Under the pieces are notes generated by a model, which was not told the DNA's origin, made no database searches, and saw only the letters and a list, made by a program, of their open reading frames with translations. From Companilactobacillus allii (GTDB lineage: Bacteria; Bacillota; Bacilli; Lactobacillales; Lactobacillaceae), in assembly GCF_001971585.1 (NCBI RefSeq), contig NZ_CP019323.1, forward strand, positions 62,001 to 126,000: a stretch of 64,000 nt of DNA, in the 5' to 3' direction. Positions 29,158 to 37,719 of this stretch are shown piece by piece. A program made the position numbers and the translations under genes. The stretch's first letter is position 1, and each line of letters starts with the position of its first letter.

Positions 29158-29341
29158 TAGTTGTTGATGAGAGGTGGTAACGACCACTTACCTCGACATT
29201 TTAAATGACAATTGTAAAACATTCAGCCATGTTAATTACAATTATATATATTTTTTGAAAGATGCTCACCCTTCAACGACTCTTTCAAATTGGTCTAACG
29301 ACCCAAAAACACCCAGGCTTACCTTTTGGTAAGTCTTTTTG
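29158..29341 (+). ncRNA. Candidate small RNA
   Basis: A promoter ends just upstream and an intrinsic terminator (CTTACC-tttt-GGTAAG-TCTTTTT, 29318-29340) ends the unit. Inside are a hairpin GAGGTGGT...ACCACTTACCTC near 29170-29194 and TTGAAAGA...TCTTTCAA near 29257-29288. Only ORFs of 13 and 17 codons without ribosome sites are present. Exposed CACCC and TTACCTC segments could pair with ribosome-binding sites. I do not recognise a known family. Confidence 0.5.
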
Positions 29342-29358
29342 TGTGGAACAAAAAAGGG

Positions 29359-29600
29359 AGCTGTGACGTAACCATTTTTCTACTCAAACTTGCAGTGAAA
29401 ACGTGTGACAAAACACAATTTTCTCCCTATAAGTCCAAAAAGGGGTTGTGACATAACTCCTTTTCTACTCAAACTTGCAGTGAAAACACGTGACAAAACA
29501 CAATTTTCTCCCTATAAGTCCAAAAAACCGATATTTACTTACGTAAATACCGGCTCTTTGGGCTTATAAACGAAAACTGAACGTGTTTTGTCACGCTCTT
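29359..29600. repeat. Palindromic intergenic repeat, copy 4, with a tandemly duplicated left arm
   Basis: The left arm occurs twice with an 85-nt offset (TACTCAAACTTGCAGTGAAA at 29381 and 29466, each followed by ACACAATTTTCTCCCTATAA). A single right arm ends GAACGTGTTTTGTCACGCTC. The core is ATTTAC-ttac-GTAAAT. It fills the gap between the candidate RNA and manO. Confidence 0.85.
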
Positions 29601-29609
29601 TGAATTATA

Positions 29610-29997
29610 TTATGATTTCTTATTTCTTTTTCTAAATATATTCTTAAGACTTCGACTGATAACTTGGAAAAAGCCAAGTGATTGCACAATATCCTTAGGC
29701 TTAATGTACACACGAATGGCCCTTAGAACACGTTTTGGATCCTTTGATGAGAAAGTAAACATTCCATTTTTTTTTCGTTTGTATGGCAAATCTTGGTATC
29801 CATTTGCCCTTAAACATAACAGAAACGATAACTCTTCTGACCTCGTCCCAAGGAATTTGAATAAAGTTCTTATTATCCCTATCACTATAAAATTCAAAAC
29901 CTTTATCACCAACCATGATTTTACCGTACTCGGATAATCCCATGTGTGATGTTCCATTAATTACTAAATCGGATTTTGTATTTATTGATTGGACCAT
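29610..29997 (-). pseudogene. manO: ManO/DUF956-family protein, frameshifted at an A9 run
   Basis: DUF956 proteins are encoded at the end of mannose-PTS operons and are thought to regulate them. Here the first 76 codons (MVQSINTKSD...WIPRFAIQTKK) are in one frame, and the remainder (NGMFTFSSKDPKRVLRAIRVY... to the stop at 29610) is in another. The break is at nine A on the minus strand (29767-29775); eight A would give a single 128-residue protein matching the family. It could be a mutation, a sequencing error, phase variation or polymerase slippage. Read without correction, the product ends after 98 residues. It lies about 110 nt after manZ in operon orientation. Confidence 0.85.
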
Positions 29998-30104
29998 TTA
30001 ATCCACTCCATTTCTTAAAATACTAATAGTTAATCATATTATACAACTAAAAAAGGATGAACCCATAAGAGTCCATCCAATAAGGAACCTGATTCATTAA
30101 ATTA

Positions 30105-31016
30105 TTACATAATGTGAATAACGTGTAGAATTACACCAACAACGAATAATCCAAGGATAATAACGATTGGTGAAACTTTCTTCTTAAGTAACCACATACA
30201 GAACAATGTTAGAAGTAAAGCAGCCAAACCTGGTACCAATTGGTCCAAGTTATCTTGCAAAGTTGTAACCTTGCTTGATGTCAATGATAGACCAGCTTTT
30301 TGTTGAATCAATGCTTCTTTAACACCTTGTGCACCTGCTGGAAGATGTGCCCAGTCAATAAATGCACCTTTGTCCAACTTAACAGTTGAAACAGTTGGTG
30401 TAAACTTAACAACAACCCAACGGTTAATCAAGGATCCTAGAATAAACATACCTAGAATTGAAGCACCTTTAGTAATGTCTTGTAGCAAACCACCAGACAT
30501 ATCTTCAGTAATTGCTGAACCTGCTTTGTATCCTAATTCTTGTGTATACCACATGAATCCCATACGAATAGCATTCCATACTACGAAGTAAATGATTGGT
30601 CCTAAGATGTTACCAGTCATAGCAAGTGAAGCAGCTAGTGCACCAACGATAGGCTTAACAGTGAACCAGAACACAGGATCACCAATACCTGCCAATGGAC
30701 CCATCATACCAACTTTAACACCTTGAATAGCAACGTCATCAACGGGAGCACCATTAGCACGTTCCTCTTCAAGAGCCATAGTAACACCCAAAATAGGTGA
30801 AGCTAAGTAGGGGTGACAGTTAAAGAACTCCATGTGACGCTTTAATGCTGCGGCACGGTCTTCTTTAGTTGTATATAATTTTTTTAGTGCTGGAATCATT
30901 GCATAAGTCCAGCCACCGTTTTGCATACGTTCGTAGTTCCATGAACCTTGAATGAAAGTTGAACGCCACCAAACGGAGATTCTATCTTTTTTACTTAATT
31001 TTAATTCTTCAGCCAT
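30105..31016 (-). CDS. manZ: PTS mannose-class transporter subunit IID
   Basis: Membrane subunit that with IIC forms the channel for mannose, glucose and related sugars. The 303-residue protein has the IID signatures STFIQGSWNYERMQNGGW and GVKVGMMGPLAGIGDPVFWFT, and C-terminal membrane helices. AGGAAG precedes the ATG; 17 nt separate it from manY. In other lactic acid bacteria the IIC/IID pair is a receptor for class IIa bacteriocins. Confidence 0.97.
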   Translation of the reverse strand: MAEELKLSKKDRISVWWRSTFIQGSWNYERMQNGGWTYAMIPALKKLYTTKEDRAAALKRHMEFFNCHPYLASPILGVTMALEEERANGAPVDDVAIQGVKVGMMGPLAGIGDPVFWFTVKPIVGALAASLAMTGNILGPIIYFVVWNAIRMGFMWYTQELGYKAGSAITEDMSGGLLQDITKGASILGMFILGSLINRWVVVKFTPTVSTVKLDKGAFIDWAHLPAGAQGVKEALIQQKAGLSLTSSKVTTLQDNLDQLVPGLAALLLTLFCMWLLKKKVSPIVIILGLFVVGVILHVIHIM

Positions 31017-31033
31017 ATTAATCTTCCTCCGTC

Positions 31034-31846
31034 CTAGTAATTATCTATTATGTCGCCAACTGGATCACCGGTGTTTGAACCTCCACCGCCGTTATTTGAA
31101 CCACCGCCACTCTTTGAAAGAGTTAGGTAGATCAAAGCTAGTGAAATACCGATAGTACCAAGTGCGATTAATGTAAGATCTGTAACAGTTGCTAGAACAA
31201 AACCAATAGCAAAGAATGGCCATACTTCTTTAGAAGCCATCATGTTGATAACCATTGCATAACCAACGGCAACAACCATACCACCACCAATGGCAAGACC
31301 ATCAGTTAACCATGCAGGCATGGATGATAACATAGCTCTAACGGGACCAGGACCAACAGCAAGAATCAATGCTGCAGGAATAGCAATACGAACACCTTGC
31401 ATAGCAATGGCGACGATTTGCCAAATTTCAATCTTTCTAAAACTACCTTCTTCAGCAGCCTTATCCATGATATGAACAATACCAGTTGCTAATGTACGAA
31501 CAATAATTGTTAGTAACAAACCAGCAACAGCAAGTGGAACGGCAATGGCAATAGCTGACGCTACACCCTTTCTACCTTCTCCACCTAAAACTAAAATTAT
31601 AGCAGAAGCTACAGATGCCAAAGCGGCATCAGGTGCAACAGCGGCACCGATATTTGCCCAACCTAAGGCGATCATTTGTAATGAACCACCTAAGATCAAA
31701 CAAGGAATTAAGTTACCTGTAACTAATCCGATCAAAGTACAGGCGATAACTGGTTGATGAAAATGGAATTCATCCAAAATACCTTCCATACCAGCTAAGA
31801 AAGATACTAGAACGACTAGTATTATTTGAATAGCATTCAATTGCAT
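31034..31846 (-). CDS. manY: PTS mannose-class transporter subunit IIC
   Basis: Sugar-translocating membrane subunit, 270 residues, about 8 hydrophobic helices. Family segments include FLAGMEGILDEFHFHQPVIACTLIG-type N-terminus (residues 16-40), GGSLQMIALGWANIGAA and GGMVVAVGYAMVINMM. The C-terminus ends in a Gly/Asn/Ser-rich tail (GGGSNNGGGGSNTGD). GGAGGA lies before the ATG. Spacing of 32 nt from manX and 17 nt to manZ supports one operon. Confidence 0.97.
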   Translation of the reverse strand: MQLNAIQIILVVLVSFLAGMEGILDEFHFHQPVIACTLIGLVTGNLIPCLILGGSLQMIALGWANIGAAVAPDAALASVASAIILVLGGEGRKGVASAIAIAVPLAVAGLLLTIIVRTLATGIVHIMDKAAEEGSFRKIEIWQIVAIAMQGVRIAIPAALILAVGPGPVRAMLSSMPAWLTDGLAIGGGMVVAVGYAMVINMMASKEVWPFFAIGFVLATVTDLTLIALGTIGISLALIYLTLSKSGGGSNNGGGGSNTGDPVGDIIDNY

Positions 31847-31878
31847 GAGTATTTATCCTCCATATATATTCTAAAAAT

Positions 31879-32856
31879 TTACTTGTTTTTATTTAATTCA
31901 GCTTGAGCCTTATTCAAAATTGAGTCCATGTTGTCTTGTGAATCTGTTGGGACTTTACGAACATCAAATTTGATACCCTTATCTTCAAGCTTCTTAAATG
32001 TATCAATATCATTTTGGTCAAAAGCCAAAACTTTATTAGGTTGAACTTTTCCGGCAGAATGTGCCATTGATCCAACGTTTAGTTCCTTCAATGGAACTCC
32101 ACCTTCAATTGCACGTAGTGCATCTTGAGGTGTTTCGAATAATAGTAAAGCACGTTGACCACCAAAGTGCTTATCATCCTTTGCTAACTTGATCATTTGG
32201 TCAACTGGAACAACGTGAGCTTTAACACCAACTGGTGCAGCTTGTTGAATCAATTGTGTACGCAAATCATCTTTAGCAACAGCATCAGATACAACGATAA
32301 TACGTGTAGGTGTTACTGACTTGGACCATGCTGTAGCAACTTGTCCATGAAGTAAACGTGAATCGATACGTGATAATACGTATTTGAATGATCCTGGTTT
32401 ACCAGTATTAGCTACTTGTTGTTCTGAAGTTGCAGGTTTTGCAGCTTCTTTAGGTTGTAGTTCTTCTGGACGAACTTTAACCCCATCTTTTGCTGTCTCA
32501 AGAATATGTGCAGCGATCTCATGTGCACTATCCATTGACAAACGTGAAGCATAAGCTTCAATAAGCATTGGCAAGTTTAAGCCGGCGACGATTGCCCACT
32601 TATCCTTATGTGCTTCAAACAAGCCATTAACTTGATTGAATGGTGTACCACCCCAAAGATCGACTAGGAACAAGACTTGGTCTTGATCTTTAAAAGTAGC
32701 AATTGCTTCTTCCAACTTTGCCTTTAAGTCATCAGGACCCATATCAGGCATCAATGTAACGGCTTGAACTTCTTCTTGTTCGCCGAAAATCATTGATCCG
32801 GACTGTTTGATGCCCTTGGCAAATTCGCCATGACTGGCAATGATAATTCCTACCAT
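31879..32856 (-). CDS. manX: PTS mannose-class transporter subunit IIAB
   Basis: Cytoplasmic phosphotransfer subunit, 325 residues. The IIA domain (1-~135) has the phosphoacceptor His in [12 protein letters not shown] (H9). A linker rich in A, T and P precedes the IIB domain (~155-325), with its phosphoacceptor His in [18 protein letters not shown] lies before the ATG. A near-consensus cre lies 25 nt upstream. I found no sigma-54 (-24/-12) promoter, unlike LevR-controlled man operons. Confidence 0.97.
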   Translation of the reverse strand: MVGIIIASHGEFAKGIKQSGSMIFGEQEEVQAVTLMPDMGPDDLKAKLEEAIATFKDQDQVLFLVDLWGGTPFNQVNGLFEAHKDKWAIVAGLNLPMLIEAYASRLSMDSAHEIAAHILETAKDGVKVRPEELQPKEAAKPATSEQQVANTGKPGSFKYVLSRIDSRLLHGQVATAWSKSVTPTRIIVVSDAVAKDDLRTQLIQQAAPVGVKAHVVPVDQMIKLAKDDKHFGGQRALLLFETPQDALRAIEGGVPLKELNVGSMAHSAGKVQPNKVLAFDQNDIDTFKKLEDKGIKFDVRKVPTDSQDNMDSILNKAQAELNKNK

Positions 32857-32880
32857 CTTTAATCCTCCTTATTTTTTGTA

Positions 32881-32894
32881 TCGAAGCGCTTACA
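32881..32894 (-). promoter_or_regulatory. Near-consensus cre site before manX
   Basis: TCGAAGCGCTTACA matches TGNNARCGNWWWCA at all but one of the fixed positions. Its position 25 nt before manX suggests CcpA control. The stretch 32895-33095 has AT-rich sequence and no gene. Confidence 0.55.
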
Positions 32895-33099
32895 TCAGCT
32901 ACCCATTGATAACTTTTATAATATAAATAACAAATTATGTCTTAATAAAACGCCTCAATCGAGCTCACCCTTCTTGTGAACCCTTTCATAATATCATTTT
33001 TTCAGAAAAAAAACACCTCTTTAAACAAAAAAAATCACACTATAAGCAATTAAATTATTCTCAACAGAATAATTATTCGTATTTTTTGATTCTTTTAAT

Positions 33100-33275
33100 A
33101 AGATAACCGCTACCAAAGGCCTGTCGCCTGTGTTTCATAATCCCCATCTTATGGTCTAGACTAAAGGTTTGCTATTGTTCTAAACGAACAATAGCACTCA
33201 AAAGCAAAGGCTGAAAATCCAAACGTTTTAGTCCTCTTTCAGCCATTTTGTTCTACAAAACTATTTTTTTATTTT
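33100..33275 (+). other. Structured non-coding region, possible RNA
   Basis: Nested and alternative stems are visible: CATAA-tccccatc-TTATG, GCTATTGTTC-taaac-GAACAATAGC (33171-33195), GACTAAA/TTTAGTC and GGCTGAAA/TTTCAGCC. A small hairpin TTTTGT-tct-ACAAAA followed by CTATTTTTTT (33246-33269) could be a plus-strand terminator. Strand is uncertain and no promoter is convincing. The rest of the manX-MarR gap shows nothing else. Confidence 0.4.
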
Positions 33276-33419
33276 TTTTCAATTTTTTAACCAATATTAA
33301 AATTTTAATAAATCAGTTTTCACTTGTTTTAAATGTATAACATTATTCATTCGGCTTTCTTCCTATTGTAAGTTAAAAAAATAATTGGTAATGATAATCC
33401 AATTTACTGAAATTGGTAG

Positions 33420-33878
33420 CTACCTCTTGTCGTTAACGATTATTCTCAAAAAATCAATTATTGTCCTAATATCTTCATCTGAAAATTTTGAAGTAGCCTT
33501 TTGAAGACTCAATAGAGTTATTTTATCCAACTTGATTTTTACTTTTAATAACTCTTGTCCCTCACTCGTAAGTCTTAATTGCCATTCTTTTTTATTATCT
33601 TCATCTTTGAACTTATCAATTACTTTTAATCTTTGTAATTTAGTAGCCGATCTTGAACTAGTAGCCTGCGATACTTTTAATTTTTCTGGCAAGGATTTTA
33701 ACAATATAGTATCGCTATTTTTAAATAAACCAACCAGACGGAATTCCCTTGTATCGCATTGTTTGATTATATTCTTTAGCCGTGGATCATTTGTCTGATC
33801 TAGTGCCCACTTTTTTTCTTGATCATTTTTAGAATCATTTGCTAAAAATTGGTTAAGTAATTCAATTATATTTTCCAT
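33420..33878 (-). CDS. MarR-family transcriptional regulator
   Basis: A 152-residue winged-helix regulator. The central segment KLKVSQATSSRSATKLQRLKVIDKFKDEDNKKEWQLRLTSEGQELL is the recognition helix and wing pattern of MarR (residues ~68-112). It is divergent from an FMN reductase gene, and an inverted repeat lies between them, so it probably represses that gene and perhaps itself. The ligand is unknown; oxidants or quinones are likely from the target. Confidence 0.88.
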   Translation of the reverse strand: MENIIELLNQFLANDSKNDQEKKWALDQTNDPRLKNIIKQCDTREFRLVGLFKNSDTILLKSLPEKLKVSQATSSRSATKLQRLKVIDKFKDEDNKKEWQLRLTSEGQELLKVKIKLDKITLLSLQKATSKFSDEDIRTIIDFLRIIVNDKR

Positions 33879-33902
33879 ATTATTTATTCTCCTGAATACA
33901 TA

Positions 33903-33947
33903 TTGACATATCTACAGATTGTTGTAAAATATCTATTCAGATGAATA
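33903..33947 (+). promoter_or_regulatory. Promoter and operator of the FMN reductase gene
   Basis: TTGACA (33903-33908) and TAAAAT (33925-33930) with 16-nt spacing. The inverted repeat TATTCA-GA-TGAATA (33934-33947) lies just after the -10, a position where a bound repressor would block transcription. Confidence 0.7.
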
Positions 33948-33970
33948 AATATTGAAAGAAGATATGATTT

Positions 33971-34510
33971 ATGAAGAACATAGGTATTATTGTAGGAAGT
34001 AGTCGACCAACCAGAGTATCTCTAAGTATTGCCAACTGGGTAAAGGATAATCTAGACTCGAATTCTTTAAATTTTGAGATAATCGACTTAAAAGAAATCA
34101 GTCTACCCTTTTTAGATGAACCAGATATTCCCGCTCATGGAAATTATCAGAATAAACATACTAAAGACTGGGCAAAACTAATCAACAACTATGATGGATT
34201 CATTATTATTTATCCACAATATAACTGGGGATATCCGGCTGTATTAAAAAACGCTTTGGACTATCTTTATAAAGAATGGGCTCATAAACCAGTTTCTAGC
34301 GTTGTTTACGGGTCACATGGAGGATTTCAAGCTGAAATTGCTTTGGACCTTGTTTTGAACGGATTACATATGAACATTTTAAATAGTAAGGCGAGTTTGA
34401 GCTTTGATAACTCTAAGGAATTGAACCCTACCATTGATTTCAAAAAGTACGAATTTAGTATTAAACAAATCGGTTATGAACTCGAATCTATATTTAATGA
34501 AGATATATAA
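33971..34510 (+). CDS. NADPH-dependent FMN reductase
   Basis: A 179-residue flavodoxin-like reductase. It has GSSRPTRVSLSIANWV (FMN phosphate loop), PQYNWGYPAVLKNALDYLYKEW and YGSHGGFQAE, signature segments of the NADPH-dependent FMN reductase/azoreductase family. The substrate is likely quinones or azo compounds. It is controlled by the divergent MarR gene. GAAAGAAG is a modest ribosome site. A mini palindromic repeat follows as terminator. Confidence 0.88.
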   Translation: MKNIGIIVGSSRPTRVSLSIANWVKDNLDSNSLNFEIIDLKEISLPFLDEPDIPAHGNYQNKHTKDWAKLINNYDGFIIIYPQYNWGYPAVLKNALDYLYKEWAHKPVSSVVYGSHGGFQAEIALDLVLNGLHMNILNSKASLSFDNSKELNPTIDFKKYEFSIKQIGYELESIFNEDI

Positions 34511-34534
34511 CCTACTTAGCGTTTTTTAAATCAG

Positions 34535-34577
34535 ATGTAAAAATGGCATTTACTTTGCGTAAATACCATTTTTTTGG
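34535..34577. repeat. Mini palindromic repeat/terminator after the FMN reductase gene
   Basis: Stem AAAAATGGcATTTAC-tttgc-GTAAATaCCATTTTT followed by TTGG. It shares the ATTTAC...GTAAAT core. Confidence 0.75.
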
Positions 34578-34597
34578 ATATATTCAGATAGTAAAAG

Positions 34598-35275
34598 TTA
34601 TTTAACTTGTTTCATTTCAACAAGTTTACCTGTAAGACCAACCTTTACACCAATTGCAATCTTATCTTTTCTGATTGGATCAACAACTTGGAACTTATTC
34701 TTTTTAACAATACGAGGATTACTGCTCTTAAAATCCGCAGGAAGTTCTTGATTCGTTCCAGCAATCAGCATGACAATAAATTTGAATCCTGATTCATGAA
34801 CTTTAATAGGTGCATAGTGAAGTGTATCGCTATAAAATTCTACTACTGTGCCAGCTGGTACAAAGAAGATTTGTCCATCTTCACTTGGACTATAAAGACC
34901 CTTAGTATCCAAAGTTTGACGTTTTCCAAGAACCATAATTACATCGGTCTGAAAAATATTCAATTCACTACCCTGATGATACTCAATAGCAGTGAAACTT
35001 GTTGATTGTCCTGTACATTCACCAGCTTCAATTGGCATCCCAGCAAATACATCAATTCCAATTTCTTGAATAGTTGAAATTTCTTCTAGTTCTGGATTTG
35101 AAGGAACATATTTATTATCAGGACTTGAGATTTGTACCTTTGTATCCATAAATTGATTTATTTCACTCAAATTATATTTTGTATACACTGTTCCATACTT
35201 CTTAAAGTCAGGATCATCGATCGTTAGAATTTTGTAGTCTGGATTTTTCTTTTTAAAATCTTCATATGTACTCAT
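34598..35275 (-). CDS. DUF4867-family cupin-like protein
   Basis: A 225-residue cytoplasmic protein of unknown function. The sequence, with IDVFAGMPIEAGECTGQSTSFTAIEYHQGSE and VPAGTVVEFYSDTLHYAPIKV, fits DUF4867, a group with a cupin-like beta fold often found with sugar-utilisation genes. Candidate metal ligands are His in EYHQGSE and in LHYAP. AGGAG precedes the ATG. A degenerate cre-like sequence (TGGAAGCGTTTTAG, about 35332) lies upstream. It could take part in the metabolism of a sugar imported by the adjacent NagE-type PTS, but this is a guess. Confidence 0.7.
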   Translation of the reverse strand: MSTYEDFKKKNPDYKILTIDDPDFKKYGTVYTKYNLSEINQFMDTKVQISSPDNKYVPSNPELEEISTIQEIGIDVFAGMPIEAGECTGQSTSFTAIEYHQGSELNIFQTDVIMVLGKRQTLDTKGLYSPSEDGQIFFVPAGTVVEFYSDTLHYAPIKVHESGFKFIVMLIAGTNQELPADFKSSNPRIVKKNKFQVVDPIRKDKIAIGVKVGLTGKLVEMKQVK

Positions 35276-35410
35276 TAAAAAATATCTCCTCTATTGTTTG
35301 CTGTTGTTTAATTCAAACATAATCTAGCATTTGGAAGCGTTTTAGTCAAGTGCCCTAATTTTTAACTTCTATCTATTTTTCTACTTAAAAAAATCTGGTG
35401 ATAATTAAAT

Positions 35411-35455
35411 AGCACAAAAAATGAGCCTAGAAAATTCAGGGCTCATTTTTTGTAC
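35411..35455. terminator. Bidirectional terminator after nagE
   Basis: Stem ACAAAAAATGAGCC / GGCTCATTTTTTGT. It serves the nagE transcript on the minus strand. Confidence 0.88.
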
Positions 35456-37437
35456 TATTTAATTGTGACTTTAGTGACCTCATCTGTTGCAGTGACTTCT
35501 TTATCCAAAACGTTGTATTTCATATAAGAAACAACTGCCATATTGGTTACAATAACCATAACATCGGTCTTTTTACCAGCTTTAACAACTGCATCTAAAT
35601 CCATATTTGCTAACACGTCTCCGTGTTTTATTTCTTGTCCTTCACTTACTTTAACATCAAATGGTTCACCCTTTAATTGAACAGTATCAATTCCCATATG
35701 AACTAGAACTTCTAATCCATTATCAGTCTTGATCCCAATCGCATGTTTTGTTGGGAATACTGTGGAAATAACACCATCAACTGGAGCCACAATTTGATTA
35801 TCAGAAGGAACAACACCATATCCATCCCCCAACATCTTTTGGGCAAATGTAGGATCGTCAACTTTTTCGATATCTTCTAATTTACCATTAGCTACACTGT
35901 AGAAGACATCAGTCGAGCCAGAATGATCATTGACCGTAGGTTCAGCGGATTTTGCTGTATTGTTTTCTGAGGTAGTAGTATTTATTGGCGCATTTTCATC
36001 GTTCAGCTTTTTAAGTGCATCAGCTACAAATTGAACTTCTGTACCAATAACAATGTGTATATTGGTTTTATCCAAGACATTTGTACCTGCAGCACCTGAT
36101 GATTTAATAATATTTTTATTAATTTTCCCAGTATCATTTAATTGCAAACGTAATCTGGTTGTACAGTTATCGATAACCTTTATATTATCATGACCACCAA
36201 TACCAGCATAAACTTTCTTAGCAGCAATCATATACTTGTCATCTTTATCTGAAGTTTCGACCTCAACTGCTTCACTATCATCTGTATCTTCAAGTGGTTC
36301 ACGACCAGGCGTCATTAGATTGAACTTCTTAATAGCAAAATCAAATCCGAAGTAATAAATAAAGGCCATTACTACACCTTGTACCAGGAGCATCAAAGGA
36401 TGATTAGCAATTGGCATATGTAAACTCAATAAGTAATCAACTAATCCGGCACTAAAAGTAAATCCGGCTGTCCAGTGCATATATGCAGCAAATGCCATTG
36501 ATAATCCAGTGAACACAGCATGTATAACATATAGTGGCCATGCAACGAACATAAAAGAAAACTCTAGTGGTTCGGTAACACCTGTGAAAAATGATGCAAA
36601 GGCCCCTGCCATCATCAATCCAGCAGTTTCCTTTTTACGTTCTGGCAAGGCATTACGATAAATCGCATATGCACCAGCGGGTAATCCAAACATCATAACT
36701 GGGAAATAACCAGCTAGATACATACCAGTAACACCCTTTACTCCTTTATTGGCCCAAAAATTACCAATATCATTTATACCAGCAATATTAAACTCAAACA
36801 CTTGGTTCAATGCTTGATGTAATCCAGTTGGAATCAACAAACGGTTGAAGAATCCAAACAGTCCAGCACCAAGTGCACCTAATCCAACGAAAAACTTACC
36901 AAATGTAATTAAGGCATCATATAATGTTGGCCAAATGAACAATAATAATATTGTAACTAAAAGCATCACTAATGATGAAAGTATAGGTACTAATCTTTTA
37001 CCACTGAAAAATGATAAAGCCATTGGAAGCTTGGTATTATGGAATCTATCATATAAAGCAGCGGCAGTAAGACCAGCAATGATACCTATAAAAACATTAC
37101 CTGAAATGGCATTAAATGCAGGATCAACATTTTTAACACTTATGCCCTTTAACAAAGCTACGTTTGCTGGTGCAAGAACACCAACCGGTACAATGTATGC
37201 GACAACTCCGGCAAGAGCTGAAGCTCCATCTTTTTCCTGTGCCATCCCCAAAGCTAGTCCAACGGCAAATAATAACGCCAATTGACCAAGGATTGCGGTA
37301 CCACCTGCCTGTAAAAATTGAGCTAATGCCCATTTTTCAGGAAGCCAATGGCCAATCCCTACAAGAAGTGCAGCTGCTGGTAGCACAGCTACAGGAAGTT
37401 GCAATGAGCGTCCCATTCTCTGTAAATAAGTTTTCAT
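35455..37437 (-). CDS. nagE: PTS EIICBA transporter, N-acetylglucosamine/glucose type
   Basis: A 660-residue fused permease that imports and phosphorylates an amino sugar or glucose. Domain IIC (1-~395) has about 10 helices, FFTGVTEPLEFSFMF and ends NLMTPGRE, closest to NagE. IIB (~415-490) has the phosphocysteine in NCTTRLRLQL. IIA (~520-660) has the His in VLVHMGIDTVQL. GGAGG precedes the chosen ATG. An operator of HutC/NagR type and a clear promoter lie upstream, which supports the GlcNAc assignment; glucose is the alternative. Confidence 0.9.
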   Translation of the reverse strand: MKTYLQRMGRSLQLPVAVLPAAALLVGIGHWLPEKWALAQFLQAGGTAILGQLALLFAVGLALGMAQEKDGASALAGVVAYIVPVGVLAPANVALLKGISVKNVDPAFNAISGNVFIGIIAGLTAAALYDRFHNTKLPMALSFFSGKRLVPILSSLVMLLVTILLLFIWPTLYDALITFGKFFVGLGALGAGLFGFFNRLLIPTGLHQALNQVFEFNIAGINDIGNFWANKGVKGVTGMYLAGYFPVMMFGLPAGAYAIYRNALPERKKETAGLMMAGAFASFFTGVTEPLEFSFMFVAWPLYVIHAVFTGLSMAFAAYMHWTAGFTFSAGLVDYLLSLHMPIANHPLMLLVQGVVMAFIYYFGFDFAIKKFNLMTPGREPLEDTDDSEAVEVETSDKDDKYMIAAKKVYAGIGGHDNIKVIDNCTTRLRLQLNDTGKINKNIIKSSGAAGTNVLDKTNIHIVIGTEVQFVADALKKLNDENAPINTTTSENNTAKSAEPTVNDHSGSTDVFYSVANGKLEDIEKVDDPTFAQKMLGDGYGVVPSDNQIVAPVDGVISTVFPTKHAIGIKTDNGLEVLVHMGIDTVQLKGEPFDVKVSEGQEIKHGDVLANMDLDAVVKAGKKTDVMVIVTNMAVVSYMKYNVLDKEVTATDEVTKVTIK

Positions 37438-37484
37438 TTTTCCCTTTTCCTCCTCATGAAAATGAAATAAATATAACAAATCCC

Positions 37485-37544
37485 ATAATAATGGTATATA
37501 TACGAGTTTGCAAGAGTTAATTTCATAGGTATATACCTATGAAA
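37485..37544 (-). promoter_or_regulatory. nagE promoter and GntR/HutC-type operator
   Basis: On the minus strand TTGCAA (37508-37513), 17 nt, then TATTAT (37485-37490). A 24-bp perfect palindrome at 37521-37544 centred on GGTATATACC ends 8 bp upstream of the -35. GT-n-TA-n-AC fits the HutC subfamily of GntR regulators such as NagR. No GntR gene is in the window. Confidence 0.72.
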
Positions 37545-37719
37545 GCACATTAACCGTTTTCATTCTAAAATTTAAGATATTTTTGTGATATATTGGTATA
37601 CTACCTGAATTGGATTTAAAATCTATAAAGTTTTAGTATTTATTACCTATAATTTTTTTCTAATATAATTATTAAGTTTGACATAATTTTAAATACCTGT
37701 TACTTTATAATTAGAATAT

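Noticed and set aside
33172-33246. A 24-codon minus-strand ORF (MAERGLKRLDFQ...) in the structured region before manX
   Set aside because: No ribosome-binding site precedes the ATG, and its codons coincide with the hairpin arms; the region looks like structured RNA and not a peptide gene.
32857-33419. A sigma-54 promoter for the mannose PTS
   Set aside because: No TGGCAC-N5-TTGC pattern could be found on the minus strand.
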